This document shows positions 1 to 11,707 of a stretch of DNA of 64,000 nt, one piece after another. The notes beneath the pieces were generated by a model. That model had not been told where the DNA came from and did not search any database. It was given only the letters and a program-made list of their open reading frames with translations. Source of the stretch: Dipteronia dyeriana. Lineage: Eukaryota; Streptophyta; Magnoliopsida; Sapindales; Sapindaceae. Numbering within the stretch: the stretch's first letter is position 1; every line of letters begins with the position of its first letter. The stretch is from NCBI GenBank assembly GCA_032871835.1, contig CM065301.1:15827291-15891290 (forward strand). The letters are read 5' to 3'. The position numbers were made by a program, and so were the translations under genes.

Positions 1-391
1 ATGTGAATTGCAGATGATCCCTGGAAATTCGTTTCTCTTCTATTTCAAATTATAACATATGTTTATGATCAATATTGTGCTGGAGCAAGAGATTTAGGGA
101 TCATATTCCCCTCACACCAACCTTGGAGGGGGGATCAGTTTGATTTGTTCTTGTGTGTTTATGAGCTATATTGATTCTGTTGCCCATGCGTTCTTTTTAT
201 TAACCCATCATACGTGTTGTAAACGTTCTGCTTAAATAGTATGCAGCAAGTCCATCCCATTTCCTTTCTGCTTAAGCTTATTGTTAAAATTCTTGTTTCT
301 TATTGGCCAAACTCTTATTATGCTGGTAATGCAAGCATTGGTTGATATATTCTAGTTTTGTTGCTTGTTCTCCCTCCTTTGATTTTTGCAG
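1..391 (+). other. Intron or upstream sequence of the BSL gene
   Basis: No exon could be supported here. The stretch is T-rich and ends in a good acceptor, a pyrimidine-rich run followed by TTTTTGCAG, directly before the exon at 392. It is probably the intron that precedes that exon. Confidence 0.6.
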
Positions 392-1782
392 CCTTTGGCA
401 AGCGCATACGGACTTGCTAAACATAGGGATGGTCGTTGGGAATGGGCTATTGCTCCTGGTGTCTCACCATCTCCAAGATATCAACATGCAGCAGTGGGTT
501 TTGGTTTTGGTTTTCTTCTTTTTTTCTTTTTATTTTAAGCTGACCCCTTGCATCCTTTAGTGGTAGATTTATTACTTGTATTTAACATGTTTCCAGGTCT
601 TTGTCAATGCACGGCTTCATGTGTCTGGAGGGGCACTTGGTGGTGGACGCATGGTAGAGGATTCATCAAGTGTTGCAGGTACTTGATCTTGGTACTTGGA
701 ATCTTGAACTTTGTGTTCTTGGTATGAAGCAATAATCGGTATAGTTACTACTGCTGGTGTTAAAATAAGTGAAACATTATAATGATGGCGTCAAGCGTAG
801 TTAGTGAAACACATTAGAAATTCTGGTATTACTTTTGTTGCTATGAAGATTTTACTTTTCATTACCGCTGTGCATGCTGTCTCTCATTTTTAACTGATTT
901 TAAAAGTCTTACTATTCTCTTGTTTTTGTCCTGTTTATAGTGTTGGATACTGCAGCTGGAGTATGGTGTGATACAAAATCTGTCGTCACTAGTCCCAGAA
1001 CAGGCAGATACAGTGCCGATGCTGCTGGTGGAGATGCTGCAGTTGAGCTGACGAGGCGTTGCAGGCATGCAGCTGCAGCAATTGGTGACTTGATTTTTAT
1101 TTATGGTGGTTTACGTGGTGGTAAGACATACATTCAATACAAAAGTTTTTCTGTAATTCTTTCTAGTTTCTGTTCTGTTATTCAAACTTAGTTTTACTTA
1201 CCAAAATTTAGCATCACATCCCACTGTAAAAGTCTTGTCTCACCAACAGATGTGCTAGAGTCTTCTGGTTTCTAGATGTGAATATAGCAAGATGAGTTTG
1301 TAAGTTTGGTTTCGTAAATTTGTTTCCTGTGTTTGTTATGCTTTCTGACTATGAAAGATGGGAATTTTTGAGAAGTTGGGAAGAATCCTTAATTGATGAC
1401 AAGTTATGGAAGTATCAATGTTCTAAAAAACGCAATGAGGCTCGCCTTAGAGGCGAAATGTGAACATTCGCATTGAGACTTAAGCCTCAATGCTGGTTAT
1501 TTGAGGCTTGCGCCTCACAACTCCGCCTTAGAGGCATAATGAGGATTGAGGCTGTACGCCTCAATTGTAGTCTGTTTTCTATTGGGTTTTAATAGTTTTT
1601 GAAGGCCCAATTGAACATTTTGAAGTAGCCCATTGAAAATTATAAACTGATGGGTTTTAAATTGTATTTAAAGTCCAAATAAGAGGCCCACCGGTCCAAA
1701 AAAGAAAGAAAAGAGAAACCCATTGTGTTAGTGTTTGTTAATTTACTATTGTTCGTCACTAACTCATCTTCTTCTCTTGTGC

Positions 1783-1818
<36 letters not shown>

Positions 1819-2048
1819 CTCATGTTATGAATTATGAACTTATTGGTTGTTTTATGAAATATGAATTTTATGTGCTATATATAGTGGTTTTTCAATCGGT
1901 GTGTACTGATATAACTCAGTGCGTTACATGTGAACCATTGATTATGGAGAAGTTTTAACAAGTGCATACACTTTGAGTCAAAATATGTAGATCTAATGGT
2001 CCACATCCAACGCACTGACGAACTTATATCAGTGCACTTGAAAATTTA

Positions 2049-2101
<53 letters not shown>

Positions 2102-5100
2102 GTGTATGTGTGTATGTGTGTATTTTTACTCGCCCTGGTGAGGCTTACTCCTCGTTACGCCTTGCTTCAATAGAGGAAATCGCCTTAATACTGAAAACGC
2201 CTTTTAGAACATTGGGAAGTATCAATTTGTTTCTGTTAGGAAAAAAGATAAGAGTAGCGTAAGATTGAATAATTTGATTATTATGTTGATTGATGATGAC
2301 ACCTATAATAATAGTGTCGGGATAATTTCCATGTTCCGTTTAAGATATATGGCTTTTAATGGGTTGGTATCTGGGAACTATATATGCTGTCATGACTCAA
2401 GACTTGACACTATTATCAAACATAGCTGGACCTTTTGAATTCCTGTGGGAAATTGGGGAAAACAATTAGAAGGAATATATCTGGTAGTGAACAACTTTAT
2501 TTTATCCAAAGTGGCAAGTGGTTTAGTTTTCAGCTAACAAATTGATTATATGAAATACTAATATTGTTTTTGATATCATATTAATGTGAATTGTTTATGC
2601 TATAGGTGTGTTGCTTGATGACCTACTTGTTGCTGAAGATCTGGCTGCTGCTGAAACAACAACTGCAGCTTCACATGCTGCGGCTGCAGCTGCTGCATCA
2701 AATGTGCAAGCAGGCCGGCTACCTGGAAGGTATGGGTTTGTTGATGATAGAACAAGGCAAACAATGCCTGAAGCAGCTCCTGATGGTGCAGTTGTACTGG
2801 GAAATCCAGTTGCTCCCCCAATTAACGGTGACATGTATACTGATATAAGCACTGAAAATGCCATGCTCCAAGGATCCAGGTGACCTAGCTACTGTTCCTG
2901 TAATGATTATAATGGCTTTATGTTACTGCATGGTGGCTTCATTACTGGAAGAGTTACATTGTGGAATGCTCCTGCAGGAGAATCAGCAAGGGTGTTGAGT
3001 CTTTGGTTCAAGCATCAGCTGCAGAAGCTGAAGCCATCAGTGCCACGTTGGCTGCTGTTAAGGCACGCCAAGTTAATGGCGAAGTTGAACTTCCAGACCG
3101 CGACCGTGGGGCAGAGGCTACCCCTAGTGGCAAACAGATGATTAAACCTGATTCTGCTGGATCAAATGCTCCAGCTGGAGTTCGGTTGCATCACAGAGCT
3201 GTCAGTATTAGATTTTGATAATCATGTTAAATGTTATACGGAGCTATAGTTAGTTGAAAATGTGTAATTGCATGTGACTTTATGTCTGATGTTTTCTTAC
3301 CTGCTTTCTTAGGTTGTTGTAGCTGCAGAGACTGGTGGAGCACTAGGTGGCATGGTCAGACAACTATCCATTGATCAGTTTGAAAACGAAGGCAGGAGGG
3401 TCAGCTATGGGACTCCAGAGAGTGCAACTGCCGCGAGGAAGCTATTAGATCGGCAGATGTCCATTAATAGTGTCCCCAAAAAGGTGAAATTCTGATTGAA
3501 TTACTGAAATTCCCACAATTTTTTTTGTCAATAATGGAAACTGAAAGTTGTCATAGCCCCCATGGAACTGTCTATAATTTTCTCTGAACTGATTAGTATC
3601 ATTGATGTTGGGGAAAGTGTACTCTGTTTATTATGGAAAAGAGTATCAGATTTTCGGATAGTTGCGTGCATCTTATATGATGTTGAATATAAGGATAACA
3701 AAGTGACCATTCTCCTTGTTAGGACCAGCAATTTGCTTTACCTTTTGTTTGTATATCTTTTTTACAGATAGTATCTTCTTAGTATGCTTTATGAAATTCA
3801 GTTATATTATTCTCTTCCAATATTTGTCTATGTTAGTTACATGGACCCTATCATTTGTGCTAGGTACATTTCAATTTCGTCTGCCCTTCAAATGTGCAAT
3901 ACTTGGCTGCTTGTTACCAATATTCTAGTATTCTTCAGTCAAAAGTATTGTTAACTGTTGCTTATCACACAGACACTTAAGTATTTTTGAAATATATGCA
4001 TTGGATGTGATCATTGAAAGTTTCATTGAAAACTTTTAAGTGGGCAACAAACGTTCCATGGCTCTTTTGTTGGACATCCTGATATATAAGCTCCAGTCAT
4101 GGGCATAGTCAGCAAATGTTCTAATCCCATGTCTGTGTCGTTTAATTTATGGCAGTTATTAATCAAATTAAACGTGTCCATATAACATGGGTATCATATC
4201 AAGTCAACAATAATGGCACCTTGAACTCAAAGTTGTCTTTAGAACCTTGGTTACTCGGATTTCAGGTCTTTTGTTTGATATTTTGGATTGTAACTTGTAA
4301 GAGGTGAATTATAATTAAGTTGTAAATCTCCAATTTATTCTGGTAGAACCCTCTGTTTTTTTTTTTGGTGAATTGTTTTACCTGTCAAAAAGGGGAAAAA
4401 AAGATTCTTAATTTATTGGTCTCTAATGTTTCATTTTTAATGGAGCATTTTTCTTTTCCCCTTATCATTTCAGGTTATAGCACATCTTTTGAAGCCTCGA
4501 GGCTGGAAGCCTCCAGTTCGTCGGCAGTTTTTCTTAGACTGTAATGAAATAGCAGATCTTTGTGATAGTGCTGAAAGAATATTTTCTAGTGAACCAAGTG
4601 TCTTACAGCTTAAGGCTCCTATCAAGATATTTGGTGATCTGCATGGGCAATTTGGGGATCTCATGCGCCTTTTTGATGAGTATGGATCACCTTCGACAGC
4701 TGGGGATATTGCGTAAGCTTTTTAGTAACTTTTGTTTTTTTTGTTTTTTTTTGTTTTTTTTTTGTTTTTTGTTTTCCTTATTATGCATACTAGTTTATTT
4801 GATTTCTCATGGGAATTTACATTTTCCATTGGACAATGTTTTTATCTGACCTTACCCATGTAAGCTGAGGATTGTCTCTCTATTAAGACAACCTGTGAAT
4901 ATACCTCGACGGGTAGTGAAATCCTAATTTTTCTCTATTAGAAGAACAAAAAGAAGTTTCTATGTAACTGTGATATTTGACTATATTATGGAAAGTAAAT
5001 TGAATACTAACGACTAATGTTACTTATAAACGGGCAGGTTGCTTAAATTGTCATATTCTTGAATTTTTCATTTGGAATTACTTGGTTATGTAAAACTCGT

Positions 5101-8100
5101 GCTTTTGGAGACAACTCAAATGTTTGTACTTTTGTTAACTGATGTTCAGGTAATGCTTGTTATCTGAACCCAGGATATTAAAACAAAAGTACTTTAATGT
5201 AGTGTGGGACTTATCCTTTTTTCATGTTTGGATGAGCTATAAATTTAGCTTAGTATTGTAAATAAAATGTCTTCCTCTAGTAAAAGTGGCATTGGCATGC
5301 GTGTTGAATAGTTGGGTAGTTACTGGTTGATGGTGGCATCGGTGCTGTGGAAGGTGGAATTGGTCAGTAGGTGCTAATGGTGGTTGTGATGGTGAAAATG
5401 GCAGTGGCAGTGGTAAGCCATGTTGTTGTCAGAACAGTAGTGATGACATGTGGCATCTGCATACATCTCTTCTATTGAATACTTGTGTATTTCCTATCGA
5501 CTAAAGATACAATTATTATATTAACCTTCTATGCTCTATATTTGTTTTGTTTTAGTAATTGTCATATGATTGCCTGTATGCATCTGTGGAGTTTCCTGCT
5601 TTGTAATTGAAGCAAAAGGGAATATTAGGTTCAGATTTTGTTCTTTTTTGAGCCATGATTTGGAGTGCTTTCTGATTATGAGTTCAGATGGCTTTCTAGA
5701 TATTATAATTTTTGGATATTGAGTTCTGTAACATCATTATTTCTGATCCTGATTTCTGATTGTTTTTTATTAGTCATTGTATTTTAGAGTGTTATATTTT
5801 TATCGTTTTTTCTGGCTATAACTTGTATTTTAATTCAAAACTCAGCTGCAGTTTACCTTTTAATATTATGAGCAAAAGTTATCAAATCTCATCATATAAT
5901 TGGAGTTGGTTTTTTATGTCCAGTGCCCATTACAACATCTGAAAGCTTCAGAATTATGGCTTATCTTTGATAAGGTCTTGAGCTTCTAGTTCTCATTACG
6001 TGGTCTGGTCTGTACAGAATTATTATAATTCAAAGCAAGTACAGATTTTTTTTTTCGTACATATGTTCGTTCTCTTTATTCTAACAAATTTCATCTGAAA
6101 GATGGATTATTTTGTGAACTTCCAGTGTTAAAACTGTGGTTTGTGCTAAAATAGTAGTTATGTCTAGACTAGGTGCTTCCTTACTGTTGAAAGTTATAAA
6201 TCAGTCATCGGTTCTTCTCATGAATAGTTATTTAACTATGTGATTTGATCTAGTCAAACATATTTGAATTCAAGGTCCTGGATTCAAGTTTCCTCGGTTT
6301 CTGGATGCATACAAGTTTGTTCAGGGTTGGGAATAATTCAAAGTTTGTTGAGAATTGAAGGAGTTAGTGTAGTTTGTGAAACTCTTCAAATGTTTTTAAG
6401 AGCACGGTTTCTTCTAAAGTGGAACGAAATCTGTATGCTTTTGAAGCTTGGTTTTTGGGAGTAATATATGGATATCTTAGAACTGGAATTGGAGGAGTTA
6501 GTTTGTTTGTGACACTCTTCACATGTTTTCAAGAGCACGGTTTCTTCTAAAGTGGAAATGAGGTCTGTATACTTTTGAAGCTTTATTTTTGAGAGTGTTA
6601 TATGGATCTTAGAACTGGAGTTACTGATTTGGGCTAGATATGAGCTTGTTATTTTATCCATTCATCATTTCCCCTTACACATAAGTTTTAGTTGGTCATG
6701 TGTGTTATGAAGCGTTCCCTTGAAAGCATCTACTCAGATTGGTAGATTTATTTGCTTTTAAAATATTCTACTTTGTGTATAGAATCTATTTTAATTGTTT
6801 CATTTCAGTTCTACTCATAGAAACATTGACATTTGCATGATACTAATTTTGAATGAATTATCATCAGATACATAGATTATCTCTTCTTAGGAGATTATGT
6901 TGATCGGGGTCAACACAGCCTGGAGACCATTAGTCTTTTGCTTGCTTTGAAGGTAATTTTTTTTTTGGCTTGGTTATCTTTTAGTATCAATAATCGTTCT
7001 GATGTTTGCTTTGTCTTGAATTTTGATGCATCGTGTATTTTCATGGCAATGTTGCAGGTTGAGTATGCCAACAATGTTCATTTGATTCGTGGTAACCATG
7101 AAGCTGCAGATATTAATGCCCTTTTCGGATTCCGGATTGAGTGCATTGAGCGCATGGTATTTTAGTTTATACTTTTGCAAAATGTCTGTTCACTCTTGCA
7201 TTGGTTTCAACTACCAACTTAATGGATTGCTGAACAGGGTGAGAGAGATGGAATTTGGGCATGGCACAGGATAAACCGTCTGTTCAATTGGCTTCCTTTG
7301 GCTGCTCTAATTGAAAAGAAAATCATTTGTATGCATGGTGGTATTGGTCGATCGATAAATCATGTGGAACAGATTGAGAATCTTCAGCGTCCAATTACTA
7401 TGGAAGCTGGCTCAATTGTGCTTATGGATTTGTTATGGTCAGTGCATATGTATGACATTTCATATGCTTGCTATAATCTTCATTTTCTCTGTTTGATTTT
7501 TCCTGACATCTGGATATGATTTTCTATTAGGTCTGATCCAACAGAAAATGACAGTGTGGAAGGATTACGACCAAATGCTAGAGGTCCAGGGTTGGTTACT
7601 TTTGGGGTCAGTGTTCTGTTTCTATTTCTAATTTACTATATTGAAATGGTCAATAAAAGGAGGCTCATTATTTGCTTTCAAGTATAGCATAAACAAATTT
7701 ATTAATTTGTTAAATTCCAAAGAGAAAACAAAGTGGTACTGTTGGGATTCAAGAGCACACCTTCTTGTGTCTCATTTTGCTTGTGATTATGGTACTGTGC
7801 TTGTTGATATAATATGTACTATGTCGGTTATGCTTATATAAGAATGTTTGTTCTTGCAGCCGGATCGAGTTATGGAGTTCTGCAACAACAATGATCTTCA
7901 GTTGATTGTACGTGCACATGAATGTGTGATGGATGGTTTTGAGCGTTTTGCCCAAGGACATTTGATCACACTTTTCTCTGCTACCAATTACTGTGGTATG
8001 TTGCTTTCCCTTTTGGTTATGGATTCTTTGAACATCACAAAATTTTGGGCTTTTCAGTTACTTTTTGCTTGATTCTTACAGGTACGGCAAATAATGCTGG

Positions 8101-8436
8101 AGCAATCTTAGTTTTGGGTAGAGATCTTGTGGTGGTTCCAAAACTCATTCATCCTTTACCACCAGCAATTTCATCACCGGAAGCTTCACCAGAACGTATA
8201 GAAGATACATGGATGCAGGTGCTACTGGTTTTTGAAATTTGGTCCTTTTTGTCAATGGAGTATTGTTATTAATATTATTAAAACATTTCTGTTCGCAACT
8301 TGTGTGAAATGGTCTTAATATTTGTTTTGTTTAATGGCTTCCATGAGATCAGGAACTGAATGCTAACAGACCTCCAACACCAACTCGAGGCCGTCCTCAA
8401 GTACCAAATGATCGAGGCTCTCTTGCTTGGATATAG
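392..8436 (+). CDS. BSL2/BSL3: BSL2/BSL3-type Kelch-repeat Ser/Thr protein phosphatase, 3' part (14 exons)
   Basis: The exons I read are 392-493, 597-678, 941-1120, 2606-2879, 2978-3200, 3313-3483, 4474-4712, 6868-6952, 7058-7156, 7238-7437, 7531-7606, 7860-7995, 8082-8218 and 8353-8436. All have GT-AG borders and together give 695 codons plus TAG. The first three exons and the start of the fourth encode the last Kelch blades ([20 protein letters not shown], then FIYGGLRGG). An Ala-rich linker follows. From 4474 the PPP phosphatase domain shows [34 protein letters not shown] and RAHECV, so the metal-binding and catalytic residues are present. The end is RGSLAWI. The family dephosphorylates BIN2-type kinases in brassinosteroid signalling; BSL2/3 type is preferred over BSL1 because of the Ala-rich linker. 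The roughly 320 N-terminal residues and the promoter lie left of the window. No break is seen. Confidence 0.95.
1784..1813. repeat. (CTG)10 microsatellite
   Basis: Ten uninterrupted CTG units lie inside the hAT-like element in the BSL intron. A short open frame across it that encodes poly-Cys is a by-product of the repeat. Confidence 0.9.
2047..2121. repeat. (TA)n then (TATG/TG)n compound microsatellite
   Basis: About 45 bp of alternating TA is followed by TATG and TGTG units. It lies inside the hAT-like element and is likely length-variable. Confidence 0.85.
6351..6618. repeat. Tandem duplication of about 135 bp in a BSL intron
   Basis: Two adjacent copies (about 6351-6485 and 6486-6618) share long exact stretches such as AAGAGCACGGTTTCTTCTAA and the ending TTAGAACTGG. 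They differ by scattered substitutions and small gaps. The duplication is in the 2.15-kb intron 4713-6867 and does not touch the splice sites. The rest of this intron is T-rich with no exon I can support. Confidence 0.85.
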
Positions 8437-10044
8437 TCCACACAATTGCTTCTTTATATTCATTCCAGGCACATGCTACCACCTGGAGTTACTGGTGTTC
8501 TGTATAGAGCATGATGCCTTATACAGGAAATTCTCGGAACATGTCATCTCTTTGAAGTTTTGGTTTTCACAACATGATAGCGGGGCCTTGAGATGACGGA
8601 GATTACCTTTGAGAACCAGGTTACTGGCAGCGGGGCGGGATCTCTTTGATTGATGGACAGAAAGTTTCAGTTTAGAGGTCCACGTTTTGTAAATTTGAGC
8701 CACAGAGCAGGTAGAAGTCGGTCATTGTTGTTTCTTATGGGTTGGTAGTGCTGGGTATTTTTCTGATTAGCTTTATATATTTTTTATTACTATGTTTTAG
8801 GCCTAATTTTTTTTTAAAAATTTTTGGGGGGTCAGAATCTTTAAAGAGGACATGAGGTCCTTTGATGTGATGGTGAGATATATAAATACATATTGTTAAA
8901 ATCTTTGTGGGCATCCTTGTATCATAGAGGTGTTGCTTTTTGTAGCTGTCGATTCTGCTTTTGTAAAATGTAACAATTGTGTGAAGATAAGAGCATTTTG
9001 GTACGAGTCTGACATAATATTTCCAAGTTTTGGTTATTATTAAACAAGTAGAGAGCAGTTTGATCCTTTGGAATTTGGATTGATGGATGTATTCTGTATA
9101 ATGTGTTGTGTTGGCACAAAATCCACAGAAGATGAGCAGTTCGATATTTCAAGTCTGCGGGGGCTTCATTATTATGATAACCATGCAGCCTCCATCAAAG
9201 ATTTTTCAAGTTATAGGGCTGTTAGAAGACTCGAAAAATGGATGAATTGATAAATATATTGGCAAAATTTCAGCCAGTCTCTTTTTTTGGGTGAGAATTG
9301 CTGTAGAAAATTACATTTTGGCGCCTATAATAGTATAATGTTCAAGAAAATTTTTTGAGGTCCCTATCACAATATCTTTGTAGTCACTATATGTTCAAAA
9401 ACTGTCATATTTACACCCTTGATCAACTGTTGTGCATAGGTTGGTATTAACTTCAAAGAAATGTGTCCAAATCCCAAAAATAATAACAATAATTAAATGT
9501 ACCACGTTGGACACAAACTTTACACTTTAGATTTTCCTAGTTTTGTTATGTGGTACAAATATAACTTACAGAGATTTGTGGTCATATTGCAAGCTAATTT
9601 TGATATATATTACATGCCAAGTATGTTTACAAGCTAAGATGTAAAATTCAACATAACTACATGTAACAAAATTTCAACTAGAAATTGAGAAAACCATACA
9701 ACTTAACTCAAGAGACGAGTGATTATGATTTTATACAACCAACTGAAAGTCCCACGATATTTTACCCAATCGTTATGATCTGGTGGCTTACCTTTGGATT
9801 GGAATCTTCAAGAAAATCTGTCGAGAAATCTCATCAAATTTAGATTTAGTAAAGTTAGTCATTTCTATTGTCCTCTAAGTTGCGGGGCCGCTATTGGTTT
9901 GGGAATTATATTTGATTGGATGTCATTTTGGTCAAATCCAATGGATTGAAACTGATGCATGCGCGGTACACCCATGGCCAATGTGAAGCAATAATAACCA
10001 ATTTAAAATAACAGTAAAATGATAATAAAAATGTAAACATTAAT
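8437..10044. other. BSL 3' untranslated region, then intergenic DNA
   Basis: The sequence downstream of the TAG at 8434-8436 is probably 3' untranslated for a few hundred bases; I see no clear canonical AATAAA to set the end. From about 9250 it is AT-rich with no coding pattern, repeat or RNA gene I can support. Confidence 0.5.
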
Positions 10045-10118
10045 GTTCCCGTAGCTAAGCTGGTTAGAACATTGGTCTTATGAGCCGAAGGTCCCGGGTT
10101 TGAGCCCCGCTGGGACCA
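10045..10118 (+). tRNA. Degenerate tRNA-like sequence with an Ile(UAU)-type anticodon loop
   Basis: These 74 bases fold on paper as a cloverleaf. Acceptor GTTCCCG pairs with TGGGACC except for one T:C clash. Box A is TAGCTAAGCTGG and box B is GGTTTGAGCCC. The anticodon stem TTGGT/GCCGA closes the loop CTTATGA, whose middle triplet TAT would read AUA. The D stem is weak, the T stem has one mismatch, and the T-loop begins TTT instead of TTC. Several differences look like C-to-T decay. It could be a tRNA pseudogene or the head of an old SINE; a working tRNA is less likely. Confidence 0.5.
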
Positions 10119-10889
10119 TTGACAACCCCTGCACAACAAAAATGTTGCAAAATCCACTATTTACTGTTGCTACTATTATATTCATACGACGAATGTACTT
10201 GAGTACATCCATCATTTTTGCTTCTGTACGACCTTTTTTGTTTTTTTTGAAATGCCAGCCTTTGTTAGGTATTTTTGTAGCAAAAGGAAGGATATTTTAA
10301 TATTGCTGGTTGCATAGACAAAACGCCTTAAATTTATGCTGGGCGTTTCTGAAATCATATTAGTTGAAGAGACTCACATCTCCTTTTGTTTTTATTATAC
10401 ATATAAAAATCGTTGTTATCTTAACAAATGGCATTGTTATATGCCGTCTTGGAGGGAACACCCTAAAGATGAGGTCTCCGGGGGTCAAAAAATTATTGGT
10501 ACTAATTGAGGTGTGTTGTGTAAATATCATTACTTTATTAATGTATGTTTAAAATGCATCATTTAACGTGTTCAGACGAAAATACCCCGAAATATTAAAA
10601 CAGTAAGGAATTTGTCGTTTTTTAAGTCAGAGAAAAGCAACAGTCAAATCGACGGGAAACTAATCGACGCTGAAGTGACCGGAACGAGATTACACAAGAA
10701 CAACTGTGATTGAGAAAGGTAAGATTAGTTTTTTTTTTCATCGTTTTTATTATTGTTAACTTGCATTACATGTTAGAATTGAGTTTTGTTGATAGAAATT
10801 GTAGAAACCGGTTAAAATAGAGATCTGAGAATGGTTGTGGTTTAGGTTAGGGTTTGTAATTTGGTTGAATATCAGTTGAGGAAGATGAA

Positions 10890-11655
10890 ATCTGGGTTAT
10901 CGAGACTTTTTACAAGAGAATCGAGCTTATTTGTTGTTGAGTCGAACTTTTATTTTCGTGAAAATTAGGTTTTGGTAAGTTGAGCTTATTTTGTAATGTT
11001 TCAAGTTTTTTTTGTATTGGATCGACCTTTTTTGAAAGGAATCGAGCTTTTTTGAAAGGAATCGAGCTTTTTTGAATAGGGTCGAGCTTTTTTTTTCATT
11101 GAATCGAGCTTTTTTTAAATAAGATCGACCTTTTCTTACATAGGATCGAGCTTATTTGTTATGGGATCGAACATTTTGTTCATATGATCGAGTTTTGTTC
11201 TAAAGGGTCGAGCTTTTTTGTATATGAGTCGAGCTTTGTTTTCGTGAAAATTAGGTTTTGGTGGGTCAAGCTTTTTTTTATAAGGGTTCGAGTGTTTTTT
11301 GAATAGGATCGAACATTTTTGAAAGGGATCGAGCTTTTTTTACATTGGATCGAGTTTTTTCACATGGGATCGAGCTTTTTTTACATAGGATCGAGCTATT
11401 TTGTTATGGGATCGAGCATTTTTTCATAGAATCGAGTTTTTTTTAAAGGGTCGAACTTTTTTGTCCTTGGATCGAGCTTATTTCTTATAGGAACGAGCTT
11501 TTTTATAATTGGACCGAGCTTTTATGTTATGGGATCAAACATTTTTGTCATAGGATTGAGCTTTTTTTTAAAAGAGTCGAGCTTTTATCTTCTGGGATCG
11601 ATCATATTTTTTTTAGGATCAAGCTGTTTTTACATTGGATCGAGACTTTTAATTT
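10890..11655 (+). repeat. TCGAGC-T(n) minisatellite array, left end of E1
   Basis: Roughly 35 degenerate units of about 19-22 bp follow the pattern GGATCGAGCTTTTTT plus a few variable bases. The T-rich side is on the + strand throughout. The array fills most of the span 10719-11707, which reads as a leader intron: AGAAAG|GTAAGA at 10718/10719 and TTGCAG|ATGAG at 11707/11708. Arrays of the same unit occur at 18620-19050 and 56640-57145, and one starts at 63790. Confidence 0.9.
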
Positions 11656-11707
11656 TGGTTACGAAATTTGTTCTGTTTACTGATGTTGTATTTCTGTTAC
11701 ATTGCAG

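Larger units (their letters stand above)
1416..2214. mobile_element. Non-autonomous hAT-like element in a BSL intron
   Basis: A 799-bp insertion starts with CAATGTTCTAAAA and ends with its exact reverse complement, giving a 13-bp perfect terminal inverted repeat. It is flanked by the 8-bp duplication GGAAGTAT at 1408-1415 and 2215-2222. An 8-bp duplication and a CA..TG terminus fit the hAT superfamily. Both subterminal zones are packed with GAGGC/GCCTC motifs, such as GCCTTAGAGGC, the kind of repeated short motif that hAT transposases bind. The interior has no transposase, a (CTG)10 run at 1784-1813, and a TA then TATG/TG tract at about 2047-2121. It lies in the intron 1121-2605, which still has good splice sites. 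Confidence 0.85.

Noticed and set aside
2595..2864. Open frames on both strands across the Ala-rich BSL exon
   Set aside because: They are shadow frames of the GCT/GCA-rich exon 2606-2879, which has correct splice sites and the conserved protein.
10890..11655. CRISPR-like array because of the regular unit spacing
   Set aside because: Units are degenerate and T-rich with no unique spacers of constant length, the setting is a plant genome, and the same unit marks several ends of a Mutator-like element.
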